A stretch of DNA of 64,000 nucleotides. Origin: Candidatus Altimarinota bacterium (GTDB taxonomy: Bacteria > Patescibacteriota > Gracilibacteria > BD1-5 > UBA6164). Below the pieces are notes generated by a model that was not told the DNA's origin, did no database searches, and worked only from the letters and a program-made list of their open reading frames with translations. The number at the start of each line of letters is the position of its first letter. Positions within the stretch are counted from its first letter, which is position 1. The position numbers were made by a program, and so were the translations under genes. Location of the stretch: positions 73,998 to 137,997 of the forward strand of contig JACFNZ010000002.1 of NCBI GenBank assembly GCA_019454605.1, in the 5' to 3' direction. Shown piece by piece: positions 12,259 through 24,080 of the stretch.

Positions 12259-12846
12259 TTAATTATTAATTTTATTTTCAAGTATTTTTATATTTTCAGA
12301 TTTTATTAAATTTCTTTCATTTATTCAAGTATTTGTATAAAAATTATGTGATTTTAATAGATTTAGTGAATAATGAGACCAGTCAGGGTCTAGTATTTTT
12401 ATTTTTTTTATTAGTTCAAGTTCATGTTTTAATTTTTCTCATTTTTCAAAAAAATCAACTCTTCATAAGTTATCCATATCAGCATCTTTAATTATTTTTT
12501 CAAGTAAGTTTTTAGGTTCAATTTCTAAAGTTGTAGATATAATTAATTCTTCAATTATTTTTATTTTATCTTCAGGGTATAAAATAGATTTTAGATAGTT
12601 TTTAGCAATAGTTGCTCAAATAATTTCATTATTATCATACTGTATAACAAATCATACATCATGAAATAAAGATGCAATATAAAGTAATTCAAGTTCTTCT
12701 TCTGGAAGTCACTCTTTTTTTCATACTTCTAAGCTTCTTTCAGCTACTTCTAAAGCATGTTCATATTGATGATAATAATGGTCTTCCAAAGGTCACATCA
12801 TTTGATTAACATATTTTTTTATTCAAGAGATTATTTTTTCATTCAT
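12259..12846 (-). CDS. HD-domain hydrolase (195 aa)
   Basis: Contains the metal-binding pattern of HD phosphohydrolases: HQYEHALEVAE near residue 26, LFHDVGF near residue 60, and a later aspartate in KDADMDN near residue 118. This size and layout match small HD proteins that act on nucleotides or other phosphomonoesters; the substrate cannot be read from sequence. No signal peptide. It sits between rseP (6-base gap) and tgt (4-base gap), so it is co-transcribed with them. Confidence 0.85.
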
Positions 12847-12852
12847 AATTTT

Positions 12853-14211
12853 TTAATTATTAATAATTTTATTTACATCATTATAAGCTATTAATATACT
12901 TAAAGCAATTAAAAAAATAAAAAAGGATAAGTGTATTAATCACTCAAGTCTAGGTCACATTAATTTCTTTTTAAATATTTTTTCAATTATAGAATTTATT
13001 GTAATAAATAAAAACCTCCCCCCATCAAGTGCAGGTATTGGAAGTAAATTAAATACTCATAAATTTATTGAAATAATTGCTCAAATAATAACTATAAAAA
13101 TAATTCAATTAGAAATAGACTTTGACATAAAATCAACCATTCATATTGGTCAAGAAACTTGATCTAAAGCCTCTTGTCTTTCAGTTGGAGTGTTTGGAGA
13201 AAATATTTTTTGGATCATTATAGATAATCATTTAAAAGTTAGATTTATTTGTCAAATTGTTTCAATAAATCAGTATTTAACAGAATCTATAATTCAAAAT
13301 TTATATTTAAAATCTTTATTTATTTCTTGATTTGGAATTAAATAACTTCAAATTTTTCAAGTCTTATCAGGAGTGATTTTTATTTCAATATTAGAAAATT
13401 CACAATTATTATTTTTTGTTATATCACAATTATTTATAGCTCTTTTTATCTGAAAAACTAGTTCTTTGTCTTTATTTTTTCAAATAATTTCTTTTAACTT
13501 TTCATAATTATTTATGGAAATATCTCCTGATTTTAAAACTAGATCATAATTATTTATTCAAGATTTTTGTGCTATAGAACCTTTTGTTGGTAGTAAATAA
13601 ACTCAAGAATTATTTTTTATAAGTCATATTTCTATTGCTTTTTCTAAACTAGGAATTAATTTTAAATCACTATTTGTTTTTATTTTATCATTTATTCAAA
13701 TAGGACTAACTCAAATTAAAAAAAGTATAGTAAAAATTATAAATGCAAGTAAAAAGTTCATAAATATTCAAGCAAGCATAACTATTGCTTGTTTGTAAGG
13801 AGCTTTTGTTTGTAGTGAATCTTTATCACTATTTTCATTTAATCATTTAAGTATTTCTTGTTTTGTTAAATCATCTATTTTGTTTCAATCTTTATAAAAA
13901 ATATCTTTATTATTTTCTATAAAATTAGCTAAAGTTTCATTATTTAAAAGTTTTTTATCTTTATCATATACATAAAATGTGTTTATATTTTCTCATTTTA
14001 ATCTTACAAAACCTCAAAGTGGAAGCCAATTTAAAGTATACTCAGTTCAATATCTATCAATCCAAAGTTTTTTTGCTTTTGGAGGAATTCAAAGTCAAAA
14101 CTCTAAAACCTTTACTCAAAAAATTCTAGCAGTTTTAAAATGTCCATATTCATGAACTAAAATAATTATTGAAAAAACTATTATTGAGACAACTATTCAA
14201 ATTAAAATCAT
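12853..14211 (-). CDS. rseP: Site-2 (RseP/M50) membrane metalloprotease
   Basis: An intramembrane zinc protease. The first membrane segment contains HEYGH (residues 20-24), whose glycine and flanking residues fit M50 peptidases. A PDZ-like middle region follows, and the C-terminal segment has NLLPIPALDGGRF, supplying the third zinc ligand. It is 452 residues long, within the family range. It probably cleaves membrane-spanning anti-sigma factors or signal-peptide remnants; no partner is visible here. ATG 14211 places the active site at the usual distance from the N-terminus. It lies 42 bases downstream of radA. Confidence 0.92.
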
Positions 14212-14253
14212 ATTTTTTTTGTTATTTTTTGTTATTATATTAAAATTTCTTTT

Positions 14254-15579
14254 TTATTCAAAAGAAGTTATTTTTTCAACTAGATTTTTAATATTTTTTA
14301 TTTTTATGATATCACAATTTTTATCACTTTCAATATCTATTTCTGGAATTATTATATTTTTAAATCATAGCTTTATCGCTTCTTTTACTCTTTTTTCTAA
14401 ATACAAAGAATTTTTTATATTTCAAGTAAGAGATATTTCTCATAAAAAAATAGTATCTCTTGGAATAAATTTATTTAATTTTGATGAAATTATAGAAGCT
14501 CAAATACTTAAATCAATTCAAGGTTCATCAATTTTTAATCATCTAACAATATTTAAATAAACATCATAACTATCTAAATTTACTTTAGAGTATTTTCATA
14601 AAACAGCTAAAATTAAATCAAGTTTTTGATTTGGAATTCATCTACTACTTCTTTTAGGATATCAAAATTTTGTATAAGTTGTAAGAGATTCAACTTCAAT
14701 AACTATTGGTCTATTTCACTCTATAGTAATTGATAAACTTGATCCGATAGTATTTTTTTCATTTTCTTTTGAAATAAACTCAAGCCCGGGGTTTTGTAAA
14801 TCAATTAATCATTTTTGAGTCATTTTAAATAAAGCAATTTCTCAAGTACTTCAAAATCTATTTTTTAAACTTCTTAAAATTCTTATTTCTTCATATCTTT
14901 CTCATTCAAAAAATAAAACAATATCAACTAAATGTTCTAAGGTTTTTGGTCAAGCAAGTCAGCCATCTTTATTTATATGTCAAATAATAACAATGGTAGT
15001 ATTTGTTTTTTTACCAAAATCAACCAACTTTTCAGCAATTTCTTTTACTTGTGATATACTTCAAGCACTTCAAGATGCATTATTTGAAGTAATAACTGAA
15101 ATACTATCAATAATAACTAAGCTTGCTTTAGAGTTTTTTAATGTTTCTAAAATATTTTCTAAATTATTTTCATTTAATATTTTTAAATTATTTCAAATAA
15201 TTTCAAGTCTTTTTGCTCTTGAAATTATTTGATTTTCATTTTCTTCTCAAGATATATAAACTATTTCTTCATTTATTAAATTAGCAAGTTGTAAAGATAG
15301 AGTTGATTTTCAAATTCCAGGTTCTCAAGATAAAAGTATGATACTTCAAGGTGTTATTCATCAAGATAATAAATTATTTAATTCAGTTGATTTAGTAAGT
15401 ATTTTTTCATCATTTTTATTATTTTCTGTCAAAATAGTATTAAGCTCTTTTTTTACTCAAGATAAATTTCATTTTGTTTTTTGTTCTTTAAATTCAATCA
15501 AACTATTCCATTCTTTACAAAAATTACATTGTCAAGTCCATTTTAAACTTTCGTTTCCACAATTATTGCAAATATACAT
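14254..15579 (-). CDS. radA: DNA repair protein RadA
   Basis: A RecA-like branch-migration ATPase in recombinational repair. The order matches the family: zinc ribbon C4-x2-C7...C18-x2-C21, Walker A GEPGIGKST near residue 84, the RadA-specific KNRFG motif near residue 250, and a Lon-like C-terminal domain (IDEPGIDLSIGASIISS). It is 441 residues long; typical RadA is about 450. First gene of the minus-strand run radA-rseP-HD-tgt. Its start is about 75 bases from the divergent promoter of the 15714 gene. Confidence 0.95.
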
Positions 15580-15653
15580 TTATTTATAGTTAAATAATAT
15601 TTTAATTTAAATGATAATATTATTTTATAAAAAGTAAAAAATATTTTTAAAAA

Positions 15654-15682
15654 TTGACTATAAAAAAAATATATGATAGAAT
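15654..15682 (+). promoter_or_regulatory. Promoter of the 783-residue secreted protein
   Basis: TTGACT (15654-15659), 17-base spacer, TAGAAT (15677-15682), 37 bases from -10 start to ATG 15714. The in-frame TTG at 15654 is therefore part of the -35 box, not a start codon. Confidence 0.65.
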
Positions 15683-15713
15683 TTTATTTGATATTATTTT
15701 TAATTTTAAATTT

Positions 15714-18065
15714 ATGAAAAAACTAAAACAAATATTAATATTTTTATTTCTTACTTTAAATATTTTTATGTTTAAAGTAAATGCTGATAACGAAATAATT
15801 TCTCCACAAAATATTTTAATAACAGATGATGAATATTTTTTACAAGATAGTGAAAATCCAGAACTATACTTATGAAAAAAGAAGTTTGCTAATTCAAATT
15901 TAAGTGAAAAAAATTTAGAGGATATAAAAAATTATAATTCAAACTTCTTTGTAGGAGATAGTGATGAATGGATGTATTATAATATAAATTTATCTTGATC
16001 AGTAGTAGATAATTTAAAAATTTTTGATTTTAATTGAAATGAAATGACAGGAGTTTATATTGAATGAAATAATATTAAATTATATTATGATTCTTTTTTT
16101 GATAAAATATTAATAAATGATTGGCAAAGTAAGAGAGTTTTTAAATATTGATCTTGATATGTATTTGAACCTAAAAATATTAAACTAACTTTTAACCAAG
16201 ATTGATCAAACAAAGAGGTAAATTTCTTATTTAAATTTAATATTCCTAAATATGATATATTAAATGAAATTAAGTATAAAAATATAAAATTAAATGATGA
16301 TGATGAAATAAAAATTAATTTCCCAAATTGATTTCTTAGTTGAGTTGCAATAGATTTCCCTTATGGGTGAGATTACGAAGAAACTCGTCAAGATAATTTA
16401 TTTATATTTAATATAGTAGATAAAGATAAATTATGGAATGATATAGATATATTTTTTTATAACGATTATGACTTTTATTTATTATCTTTTGGGTGATATA
16501 ATTATTTTTCAGATAGTTTTTGCGAAGGAAATTCAAAAATTTATCTTGATATTAGTTCTAATTGATATAGCCAAGATTATAATGAATTTAGAAATTCTAA
16601 TAAAATAATTTCTTCTAAATTAAAAATAGAAAAGTTTAATAGTTGATCAAATACATTTGAATTAGTAGATTTACCTTGATGAGGTTTAGATTTTCCACAA
16701 AATACTAAATTAGATTTACTTAATAAATTAGATATTTTAGATAATGGAATTTATAGATTTTCTGTAACAGATACAAAAGATTTATATACTGAACTTTGAT
16801 GTGATAAAAATGAAACTAAAATTGTTTATCCATTAGATAGTAAATGAGAAATATTTGTAAAAGAAAAAAATATTTCCCAATTAGAAGAAGACGAAGTTGA
16901 TTTTGAAAACTTATTTACTCAATATACGCTTTCTTTAAAAGATATAATTTGATATCAAGATTATTATAGCCAATATGATTATAACTATTTTTTAAATACT
17001 GATTTCTTTGATATAACTAAAGATTTTAGTTTTTATGTTAAAACAAATTCTTGAAATATTATTTATAGTTGATGAATAAATTGTTTAAATCCTGAAAATA
17101 TAGATGGAGATTGAAATCAATATTGTTGAATTTGATTGGAAAATAGTTTAATAAGTTATTTTTCACAAACTTGATCTGAAATAGAAAATCTTAATTTTGA
17201 AGCTTATTATGAAGATATTTATTGATATAATGATTTATTTATAGATAAAAGCTTTACAGATAAAATAATTTATTGAATTAGTGAAGAAAAAGATAGCATA
17301 ATATTTATAAATAAATCATTAGATGATGAAGAAAATATATATAATTATAATTTCACATATATCCCTTGACAAGACAATGTGTTAGATATAAATAATAAAC
17401 CATTTATTATAAATGCAAAAACAAATTCTTGAGAAAATATTGAAATAAATGAGTGAGATATTTCTAGTAGTGGAAGTTATTGGTATACAGTTGATTATAA
17501 TTATAATGATAGTTGTGATTGGGAGTGTGATATAAATTTATTTATTAATAAAAATATAGATATTAAAGAAATTAAAATTATATTTAATGATGGTAGAGTA
17601 TTTTTATATAATTTTAATAATTCTATAAATAATAGTGAATCTGGTGTTAAAGAAAAAAAATGAGATAGTTGAGATAATAGTAAAATAAATATACTTTACT
17701 CATCTCTAAATAAACCTTTTGATAATTTACTTTTTGTATCAAAATATAGTTTTAATTATTATGATGATAATAATACAGAAATTCTTAATAATACTGCTGA
17801 AAGAAGCTATCATTATGATATAAATGATATTTTAATTACATGAACTTGAGTAAACAATATAAATAAAAAAAATATATATGTGTGTAAGAAATATTTTACA
17901 AGTGATATTGATGTAAAAAAATATTGTAGCAACTCATTAATTAATAAATATAATATATGAGAAGATTTATATATATATTGATATGATAATTTAGCTAATA
18001 AAGATTATACAAGCCTATCAATAAAAATATTATTTGAATTTTGGAGTATTTATACTGCACAATAA
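15714..18065 (+). CDS. Large secreted protein of unknown function (783 aa)
   Basis: Residues 1-24 form a classic signal peptide (basic MKKLKQ, hydrophobic core, VNA cleavage). The mature part is unusually rich in Asn, Asp, Tyr, Phe and Ser, with repeated beta-strand-like stretches and a few cysteines (SCDWEC, VCKKY...KKYC) that could form disulfides outside the cell. Acidic Asp/Asn clusters may bind calcium. No catalytic motif recognised. The SLH-domain protein follows 60 bases downstream, suggesting a jointly produced surface pair. Extracellular location is confident; function is unknown. Confidence 0.82.
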
Positions 18066-18125
18066 CAGTAGTATTATAATTATTTTTATCAAACACTATA
18101 AATTTAGTTAATTAATTTTTTTAAA

Positions 18126-19505
18126 ATGAATAAAATAAAATATATATTTGTTAATATTATTTTTCTTATAATAAACCCCATATTATTTTCTCAAGCAGAA
18201 TATATAGGAATAGATACTTGAAATATTGAAATGTCATTCACTTGACAAATAACTCCTATATCATGAGTTTGTTGAATTGCAACTATTGCAACAAAAACTG
18301 TACCAACTTGAAATTTATGTAATAGTTGAAATCCAACTATTGTTACATCTTTAACTTGAAGTTTTACTTGGAATTGTAATTGAATCTCTTGATGATCTAA
18401 TATATCTTGTAGTGCCCCAAGACAATATACTATAACATTTGATTCTAATTGATGAACTACTCCAAATCCTGTTAGTAAAGATATTGTTTATAATAATGAT
18501 ATATGAACTTTAGCAACTACATCAAAAACTTGAAGTAGTTTACTATGATGGTATGATGCATTAAGTGGATGAAATAAATTTGAAACAACAACAAAAGTAT
18601 TAAAAGATACTACAATTTATGCAATATGGCAAAATAGTTGACAATCAAGCTCTAATAATTCTTCTAGTTCTAGTTCTTTATGATGAAGTAACTTAATAAA
18701 AGATAATTGTCCTTCTTGAGATTATTCTTGAAGCTATTATGATAAAAAATGTTGAGAAAAAGAAAAAATAAATGAAAATATTCCAAAAAAAGAGGAAGAT
18801 ATAAAAAATATAGAAAATATAAATCATCCAATTACAAAAAATGAAAATAAATTAAAAGAGAATAAAACTATTCCCAAATTTATTACTCCTAAAAAAGAAA
18901 CAAGACAGTGTGAAGAAAATAATTTAGTTAAAGCAAGGCAGTGTGAATTTAAGCCTTCAGATTTAGAGTTTTTAGATATAAGAGATTCAATATTTAAAGA
19001 TTATATAGCTAAATTATGAAAAAATTCTATATTTGAATGATATTATGATACAAAATTATTTAAACCAAAAAATACAATCTCAAGAGCAGAGTATTTAAAA
19101 ATTATTTTAAGAGCATTTTGTATAGATTATGATGATGTGGATACTTCAAAAATTCCATTTAAAGATGTCGATAAAAATAGTTGGGAGGCTAAAGTTATAG
19201 CTAAGGCACTAGAATTAAATGCAATTAATGATAAAAATATTAAATTTCGTCCCCATGATCCTATATCAAGAGTAGAGAGTTTAAAAATAATATTTGATAT
19301 AACTTGAACTACCCCAGAAAATGCATATGTTACTAAATTCGAAGATGTAGATGCCTATGGTTGGGAAATAAAATATATAGAAAAATCATATGATATGTGT
19401 ATAGTTGACTGATATAAAGTTGATTGAAGATTTACATTTAAACCTTATGATAATATGTTAAGAGAAGAAGTGGCTAAAGTTATAGCTAATACATTGAATT
19501 TATAA
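18126..19505 (+). CDS. SLH-domain surface protein with InlB-type repeat (459 aa)
   Basis: Signal peptide at about residues 1-25. Residues about 103-169 match the Listeria-Bacteroides (InlB B / Flg_new) repeat: TFDSNGGTTPNP, then GSSLLGWYD, ending DTTIYAIW. A Ser/Asn linker and a charged Glu/Lys-rich stalk follow. The last 180 residues carry S-layer homology modules (KPKNTISRAEYLKI, RPHDPISRVESLKI, KPYDNMLREEVAKV), which usually bind secondary cell-wall polymer or self-assemble in S-layers. The N-terminal half is rich in UGA-coded glycine and in Cys. Likely a displayed adhesin or stalk, anchored by its SLH end. It ends at a strong terminator. Confidence 0.88.
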
Positions 19506-19507
19506 TA

Positions 19508-19542
19508 ATTAAAAGCCTAATTTTTAAAATTAGGCTTTTAAT
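19508..19542 (+). terminator. Terminator after the SLH gene
   Basis: A perfect 17-bp stem with core AAAAGCCTAA / TTAGGCTTTT and a one-base loop, ending in T-rich sequence 3 bases after the stop codon. Confidence 0.85.
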
Positions 19543-19558
19543 AAAATATTTTTAAAAA

Positions 19559-19586
19559 TTGATTATTTTATATAAAAAAATATAAT
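19559..19586 (+). promoter_or_regulatory. Promoter of der
   Basis: TTGATT (19559-19564), 16-base spacer, TATAAT (19581-19586); -10 start is 37 bases before the ATG of der. Confidence 0.7.
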
Positions 19587-19617
19587 CAAATCAAGATTTA
19601 AAAATTAAAATAATAAA

Positions 19618-20997
19618 ATGCTCCCAAAAGTTACAATAATTTGAAGACCAAATGTATGAAAGTCAAGTTTTTTTAATATGCTTACTTGACATAAAATAGC
19701 AATAGTTGCAGATGAAGCTTGAACAACAAGAGATATACTTGAATTTGAGTATAACGACTATATAAATGATTTAACTTATATAATTGCAGATAGTTGATGA
19801 CTTGATTTTTCATCAAAAGATGATGAAGTTGCTGTTGATATAATAAATAGAACAAAAGATGCTATAAAGGAAAGTGATTTGCTTATTTGGCTTGTTGAAT
19901 ACGATAAATTCACATCTTTAGATCAAGAAATATTAAAAATTTTAAAAGATAAAGGTATTCCTCCTGTTATTGTTGTGGCAAATAAAGCTGATAATGAAAA
20001 TCAAAGACTAGAATCTTTTTCATTACCTGTTGTAAATATGTTTTTAGATTTTATCCCAGTTTCAACTAGTCATAATTATTGATTTGATAAATTAAAAAAG
20101 GCATTAACAGAAAATCTAAAATCAAAATGATTTAATATTTTACAAGAAGAAATAGATGATTCTTTTATTAAAATAGCTTTAATTTGAAGACCAAATGTAT
20201 GAAAATCAAGTTTGATTAATGCAATTGTGTGAAAAAATAGAGTTATGGTAAAAGATATGCCATGAACTACAAGAGATTCAATAGATACAAAATTTTTATA
20301 CAATGATAATAAATTTGTTTTAATTGATACTGCTTGAATTAGAAGATTATCAAAAATTTGAACAAGAAATATTGAAAATTGGTCTGTTATGAGAACAGAA
20401 AGGAGTTTAAAAAGAGCTGATATTGCAGTTGTTGTTGTTGACTGAGTTGATTGAATACATAATCAAGATTTATCTGTTATATCAAGTGCTTTAGATGAAA
20501 AAAAATGACTTATTATTGTAGTAAATAAATGGGATGCTGTTTTAAATAAAGACGGAATTGATAAAGACAAAATTATGTGAAGATATCTAAGATATATAGA
20601 AGATAAATTTGATTTTTTATCTTGGGTTTCTGTTATTTTTACTTCAGCTGTAGAAAAAAAGAGAATTGAAGAAATACTTGATACTGCTTTACTTATAAAT
20701 GAAGAAAGAAAAAATAAAAGAGTTAAAACATCTATTTTTAATTCATTTATAGAACAAGCTGTATTAAAACATCCACCAACATGAAATAGAGTAGCACATA
20801 AACCAAAAATATATTATTGAAGTCAAGTAGATATAAATCCACCAAAGTTTGTTTTAACAGTAAATAATCCAGAACATTTTCATTTTTCTTATAAAAGATA
20901 TCTAGAAAATAGAATTAGAGACAATTTTTGATTTTCTTGAACTCCAATTATTATAGAGTTTAAATGAAGATGAAAAACCAAAGAAATTATTAAATAA
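19618..20997 (+). CDS. der: Ribosome-assembly GTPase Der (EngA)
   Basis: Tandem-GTPase protein needed for 50S subunit assembly. Two G1 motifs GRPNVGKS are visible (residues 9-16 and about 187-194), each with a UGA-coded glycine. G3 is DSGG in the first domain and DTAG in the second; G4 is NKAD and NKWD. The C-terminal KH-like domain ends with PIIIEFKGRGKTKE. At 459 residues it is of normal length. Single-gene unit with its own promoter and terminator. It is a good reference for showing that UGA means glycine here. Confidence 0.97.
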
Positions 20998-21000
20998 TTT

Positions 21001-21035
21001 AAAAAACTTACTTTTTTATAAAAAGTAAGTTTTTT
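21001..21035 (+). terminator. Terminator of der
   Basis: A 16-bp A/T-flanked stem with core AACTTACTT / AAGTAAGTT directly after the stop codon, ending in a T run. Confidence 0.8.
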
Positions 21036-21037
21036 AA

Positions 21038-21066
21038 AAAAAAAGAAAGATAATCTTTCTTTTTTT
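21038..21066 (-). terminator. Terminator of the HU gene
   Basis: A second palindrome (core AAGAAAGAT / ATCTTTCTT) flanked by A and T runs lies 8 bases beyond the HU stop. Two stems back to back separate the convergent der and HU genes. Confidence 0.75.
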
Positions 21067-21073
21067 AAAATAA

Positions 21074-21346
21074 CTATTTAACAGCTTCTTTTAAAGTTTT
21101 TCAAGCTCTGAAAACTGGAGATTTCATAGCAGGAATAGATATTTTAGCTTTAGTTTGAGGATTAACTCCGTTTCTAGCAGCTCTATGAGATACTTTAAAA
21201 GCACCAAATCAAGTAATATTTACTTCTCTTCCAGCTTTTAATTCAGTAGTAATAACTGAAACCATAGTATTTAAAGCTCTACTTACTGCATCTTGAGATA
21301 AACCTGCTTCAGATGCAACAGCTTTTATAAAATCTTGTTTTTTCAT
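21074..21346 (-). CDS. hup: HU-family DNA-binding protein
   Basis: A 90-residue histone-like protein of standard length. It shows the N-terminal dimerisation helices ([17 protein letters not shown]), the conserved GFGAFKV segment, the arm with RNGVNPQT, and the C-terminal VFRAGKTLKEAV. It bends and compacts DNA as a dimer. A single gene with its own promoter on the minus strand. No second nucleoid protein is seen in the window. Confidence 0.96.
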
Positions 21347-21379
21347 AACAAATTAGTTATTAATAAAATAAACATTAAT

Positions 21380-21407
21380 AATATAGCTAGTTTAAAACAA
21401 AATGCAA
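21380..21407 (-). promoter_or_regulatory. Promoter of the HU gene
   Basis: On the minus strand TTGCAT (21407-21402), 16-base spacer, TATATT (21385-21380). The -10 begins 39 bases before the ATG. Confidence 0.5.
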
Positions 21408-21435
21408 ATTTTTTTTTACTTTTTTTGCTATTTTA

Positions 21436-21458
21436 AGCTCTTTTTTAAAAAAGAGGCT
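21436..21458 (-). terminator. Possible terminator of the pilin operon
   Basis: An inverted repeat CTCTTTTTT / AAAAAAGAG starts about 13 bases after the last pilin gene's stop on the minus strand. It is not followed by a clear U run, so the call is weak. Confidence 0.35.
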
Positions 21459-21470
21459 ATCTTTTAGGCT

Positions 21471-22265
21471 TTAATTAGAGAAAATAGAGTATTTTAGTAA
21501 ATTTAAATATTTAGAATTATCAATAGTTACTCTTAAGTTTTGTTTATATCATCATACTTCTCAACTTCAAATTATTAAAGATTTTGCTTTTGTTAAAAAT
21601 TCATTTGGATTTATTGATTTTAGATTATATTTTACTTCATTATTTCAAGTATTGTGTAGTATTAAATAATTTTTTGTAGAGATATTTAAAAAATCACCTA
21701 TATTTTTTTCTTCATAGTTAACTTCTCAATTACTATCTACTGTTTTATAATTTCAATTTTTAGAATTATTTATATTTCAAACTCAAGATATTCAACTATT
21801 TTCTCAGATTATGTTAAAAACTATATCATCATTTAAATTTTCAGATTTTATATTTTTTACAGCTACATAATCTCAATTTGAATTATATGAAAATAATGGA
21901 ATTATATCAAATTCAAGAGGAGCCAAAATTTTATTTTCTATATTTGAAGTTGTAGCATCAAGATCATAAGATATAAATACATCTTTATTAAATTTAAATA
22001 AACTATTATCTCTAAATAATGTTTTTGATAAATTATCTCATCTAACTAGTTTTTCACTATAAGAATAATTATATTTTTTTGCTTTCAATAAAGCAAGTTC
22101 TACTGATCATTCTGCTCGAGAAAATGATTTTAAATAATATTCCATCGCTTTAGTATCTTTATTTTCTCATAAAACAAGCAAAAATACTCATGATGTTAAA
22201 ACTATCATAAATCATACCATAAGAACTGCAAGTATAACAGAATATCAAGATTTATTATTTTTCAT
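21471..22265 (-). CDS. PilX-like minor pilin / pseudopilin (264 aa)
   Basis: The N-terminus MKNNKSG then YSVILAVLMVGFMIVLTSG has the layout of PilX-type pilus proteins: short basic leader, Gly before the cleavage point, then a long hydrophobic helix. The canonical Glu at +5 is missing, as is common in the PilX/GspK group that sits at the pilus tip. The soluble part is Asn/Ser/Lys-rich. Fourth and last gene of the minus-strand pilin operon, 12 bases after its neighbour. The leader glycine is encoded by UGA. Confidence 0.72.
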
Positions 22266-22277
22266 ATATTTTTATTA

Positions 22278-22871
22278 TTAATAATCTTTATATAATCTTT
22301 CAGAAATTGTTGTTTGAAAAATCATTTTATTTTCTTTTATCAAATTACTATTAATTCATTTAGTTTTTGATGGCTCTAATTCAAAATTAATTATAATTTT
22401 TTTTGAATTAGTATTTGAAATATAAAAATTAATATTTTTAAATCAAACCCAACTATTTGATAATTGAGTAATTGAATTTCAGTTATTTACAACTAAAAAA
22501 CATTGTTTATTTATACAATCATTAAAATTTTCTATTCTACTCCAATTATCTCATACTAATTTAGCTAAATAATAACTATTATCTCAAATACATAATTTAT
22601 TTCAAGATAAATAATTTGAAGTAGTTGGTAGTTTACAATCACTATAAATTAAATCATTATTTACTCAAGAACTTCAATTTTTTCTTAAGTCTTCAGCTAA
22701 AGTTTCAACTATATTTTTAGTATTTTCTTGCATAGCTCTAGAAATATCTACTTTATTATTTAAATCAGAAGCTAATTTAAAAATAGTAAAAACAGAGATC
22801 ATTATTATAGATAAAATTGTTATTGAAACAACAAGCTCAATTAATGTAAATCAAAAATTATTTTTTTTCAT
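22278..22871 (-). CDS. PilW-like minor pilin (197 aa)
   Basis: A type III-like prepilin leader, MKKNNFG|FTLIELVVSITILS, with Gly at the cleavage site (a UGA codon), Glu at +5 and a hydrophobic alpha1 helix. The globular part has two Cys-containing loops (SDCKLPT and NDCINKQC) typical of disulfide-stabilised minor pilins. Third gene in the operon, 12 bases after the PilV-like gene. Probably part of the priming complex or tip of a type IV pilus. No prepilin peptidase or assembly ATPase lies in the window. Confidence 0.85.
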
Positions 22872-22883
22872 AAGTAAAATTAA

Positions 22884-23474
22884 TTATTGTCTTAAAAAAT
22901 CTGTTATTATAGAATCAAGTTGAATCTCATGGTATCAATTTTTATACCAAATTACTTTTGTTGTAATTTTTAAAGCATCATCAATTTTTGTATTATTATC
23001 ATAAATATCTTTAAATATAGTATATCTATAAAAATGAGTTTCTTTATTTTGTGATACACAAACATAAGTATATATTAAATTGTTATTTAAACAAAGTTTG
23101 TAATTTTGCATTTTTCAATTTAATTCATTTTTTCATTCTCAAAAATCGTTTATTTTTTCAAAAGTTATATCATTTCAAGTATTATCTAAGTTATTTTCTA
23201 TTTTATAATAAACTCAAGTTAAAATTAAATTATTAAAATCATTTCATGGTAATTTATTCCATTTATATGTATTTTTATAATTATTATCTCTTAAGTTTCT
23301 AATACTTTCAAGAGTTTCTCTTGCTAAATTTGTTGCAATTATTGAATTTTTTGAATATTCATTTAAGCTTAAAGTAGAAGTTATAATTGCATAAACTGAA
23401 ACAAGTCATAGCGAAAATATAAATATTCAAACTAAAACTTCTATTATAGAAAATCAGAAATTATTTTTTTTCAT
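22884..23474 (-). CDS. PilV-like minor pilin (196 aa)
   Basis: Leader MKKNNFG|FSIIEVLVGIFIFSLGLVS matches the PilV profile (FSLIEVLVA-type), with Gly -1 encoded by UGA and Glu at +5. The helix continues with ARETLESIRNLRDNNY, a feature shared by PilV proteins. The C-terminal half is beta-rich. Second in the operon, 7 bases downstream of the GspH-like gene. Confidence 0.87.
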
Positions 23475-23481
23475 GGTTATT

Positions 23482-24024
23482 TTAATAATCAACTACATTT
23501 GTATTTTTAAAGTATTTTAAATCTCTTTTTAATGGATAATATAACGCATTTTTAAAAGATATTTCAAATTTTATTTCATCATCATTTATCTCAACTTTTT
23601 CTCAATTATCAAAGTAATATAAAGTTGGTTTTCAATAAATAGATGAAAAATAAATCATTAAATTATTTTTATCTCAAATTTTATTCAAAGTTACATAATC
23701 TTGTAGTTTTTTTTCTTCTATTAAGTGTTCTAAGTCAAGATTTACTTGTTTATCATAATCAAAAGAATAAAATTTTATTGTGTTATTATCATTTAAATCA
23801 AAATAAATTCAAACAGACTGATTTACTTTATTTTTATCATATCAATTTATAGCCATATTTCTTGCTTTGTGAATATTTTGAGAGACTTCTTTTAAAGATA
23901 ATTTTACTTTTGTGATATTTTGATATAAAGCATAGTTAGCATATACCATAACTGTCATCATTATGAATATAGTTATTGATATAAGTAATTCTATTAATGT
24001 AAATCAAGTGCTATTTTTTTTCAT
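23482..24024 (-). CDS. GspH/FimT-like minor pilin (180 aa)
   Basis: Leader MKKNSTG|FTLIELLISITIF, with UGA-coded Gly at -1 and Glu at +5, followed by MTVMVYANY and a helix containing ISQNIHKARNMAI, the usual FimT/GspH pattern. First gene of a four-gene minor-pilin operon whose order (FimT-, PilV-, PilW-, PilX-like) is the same as in well-studied type IV pilus systems. About 160 bases separate it from the divergent cysS gene; the 24081-24158 repeats lie in that gap. Confidence 0.85.
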
Positions 24025-24080
24025 TTATAAAAAAATTAATTATTTTTTTTATTATAAGTAATTTATTTATTTTTCAAGAT

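Noticed and set aside
12079-12309. Apparent plus-strand reading frame of 76 codons
   Set aside because: It lies antisense over the 5' end of tgt, whose protein motifs are clear on the minus strand.
15654-15713. TTG as an upstream start of the 783-residue secreted protein
   Set aside because: The TTG is part of a TTGACT -35 box, and starting at ATG 15714 gives a proper signal peptide directly at the N-terminus.
14219-15875. Several plus-strand frames between 14219 and 15589
   Set aside because: They are complementary-strand shadows of radA, which shows zinc ribbon, P-loop and KNRFG in the correct order on the minus strand.
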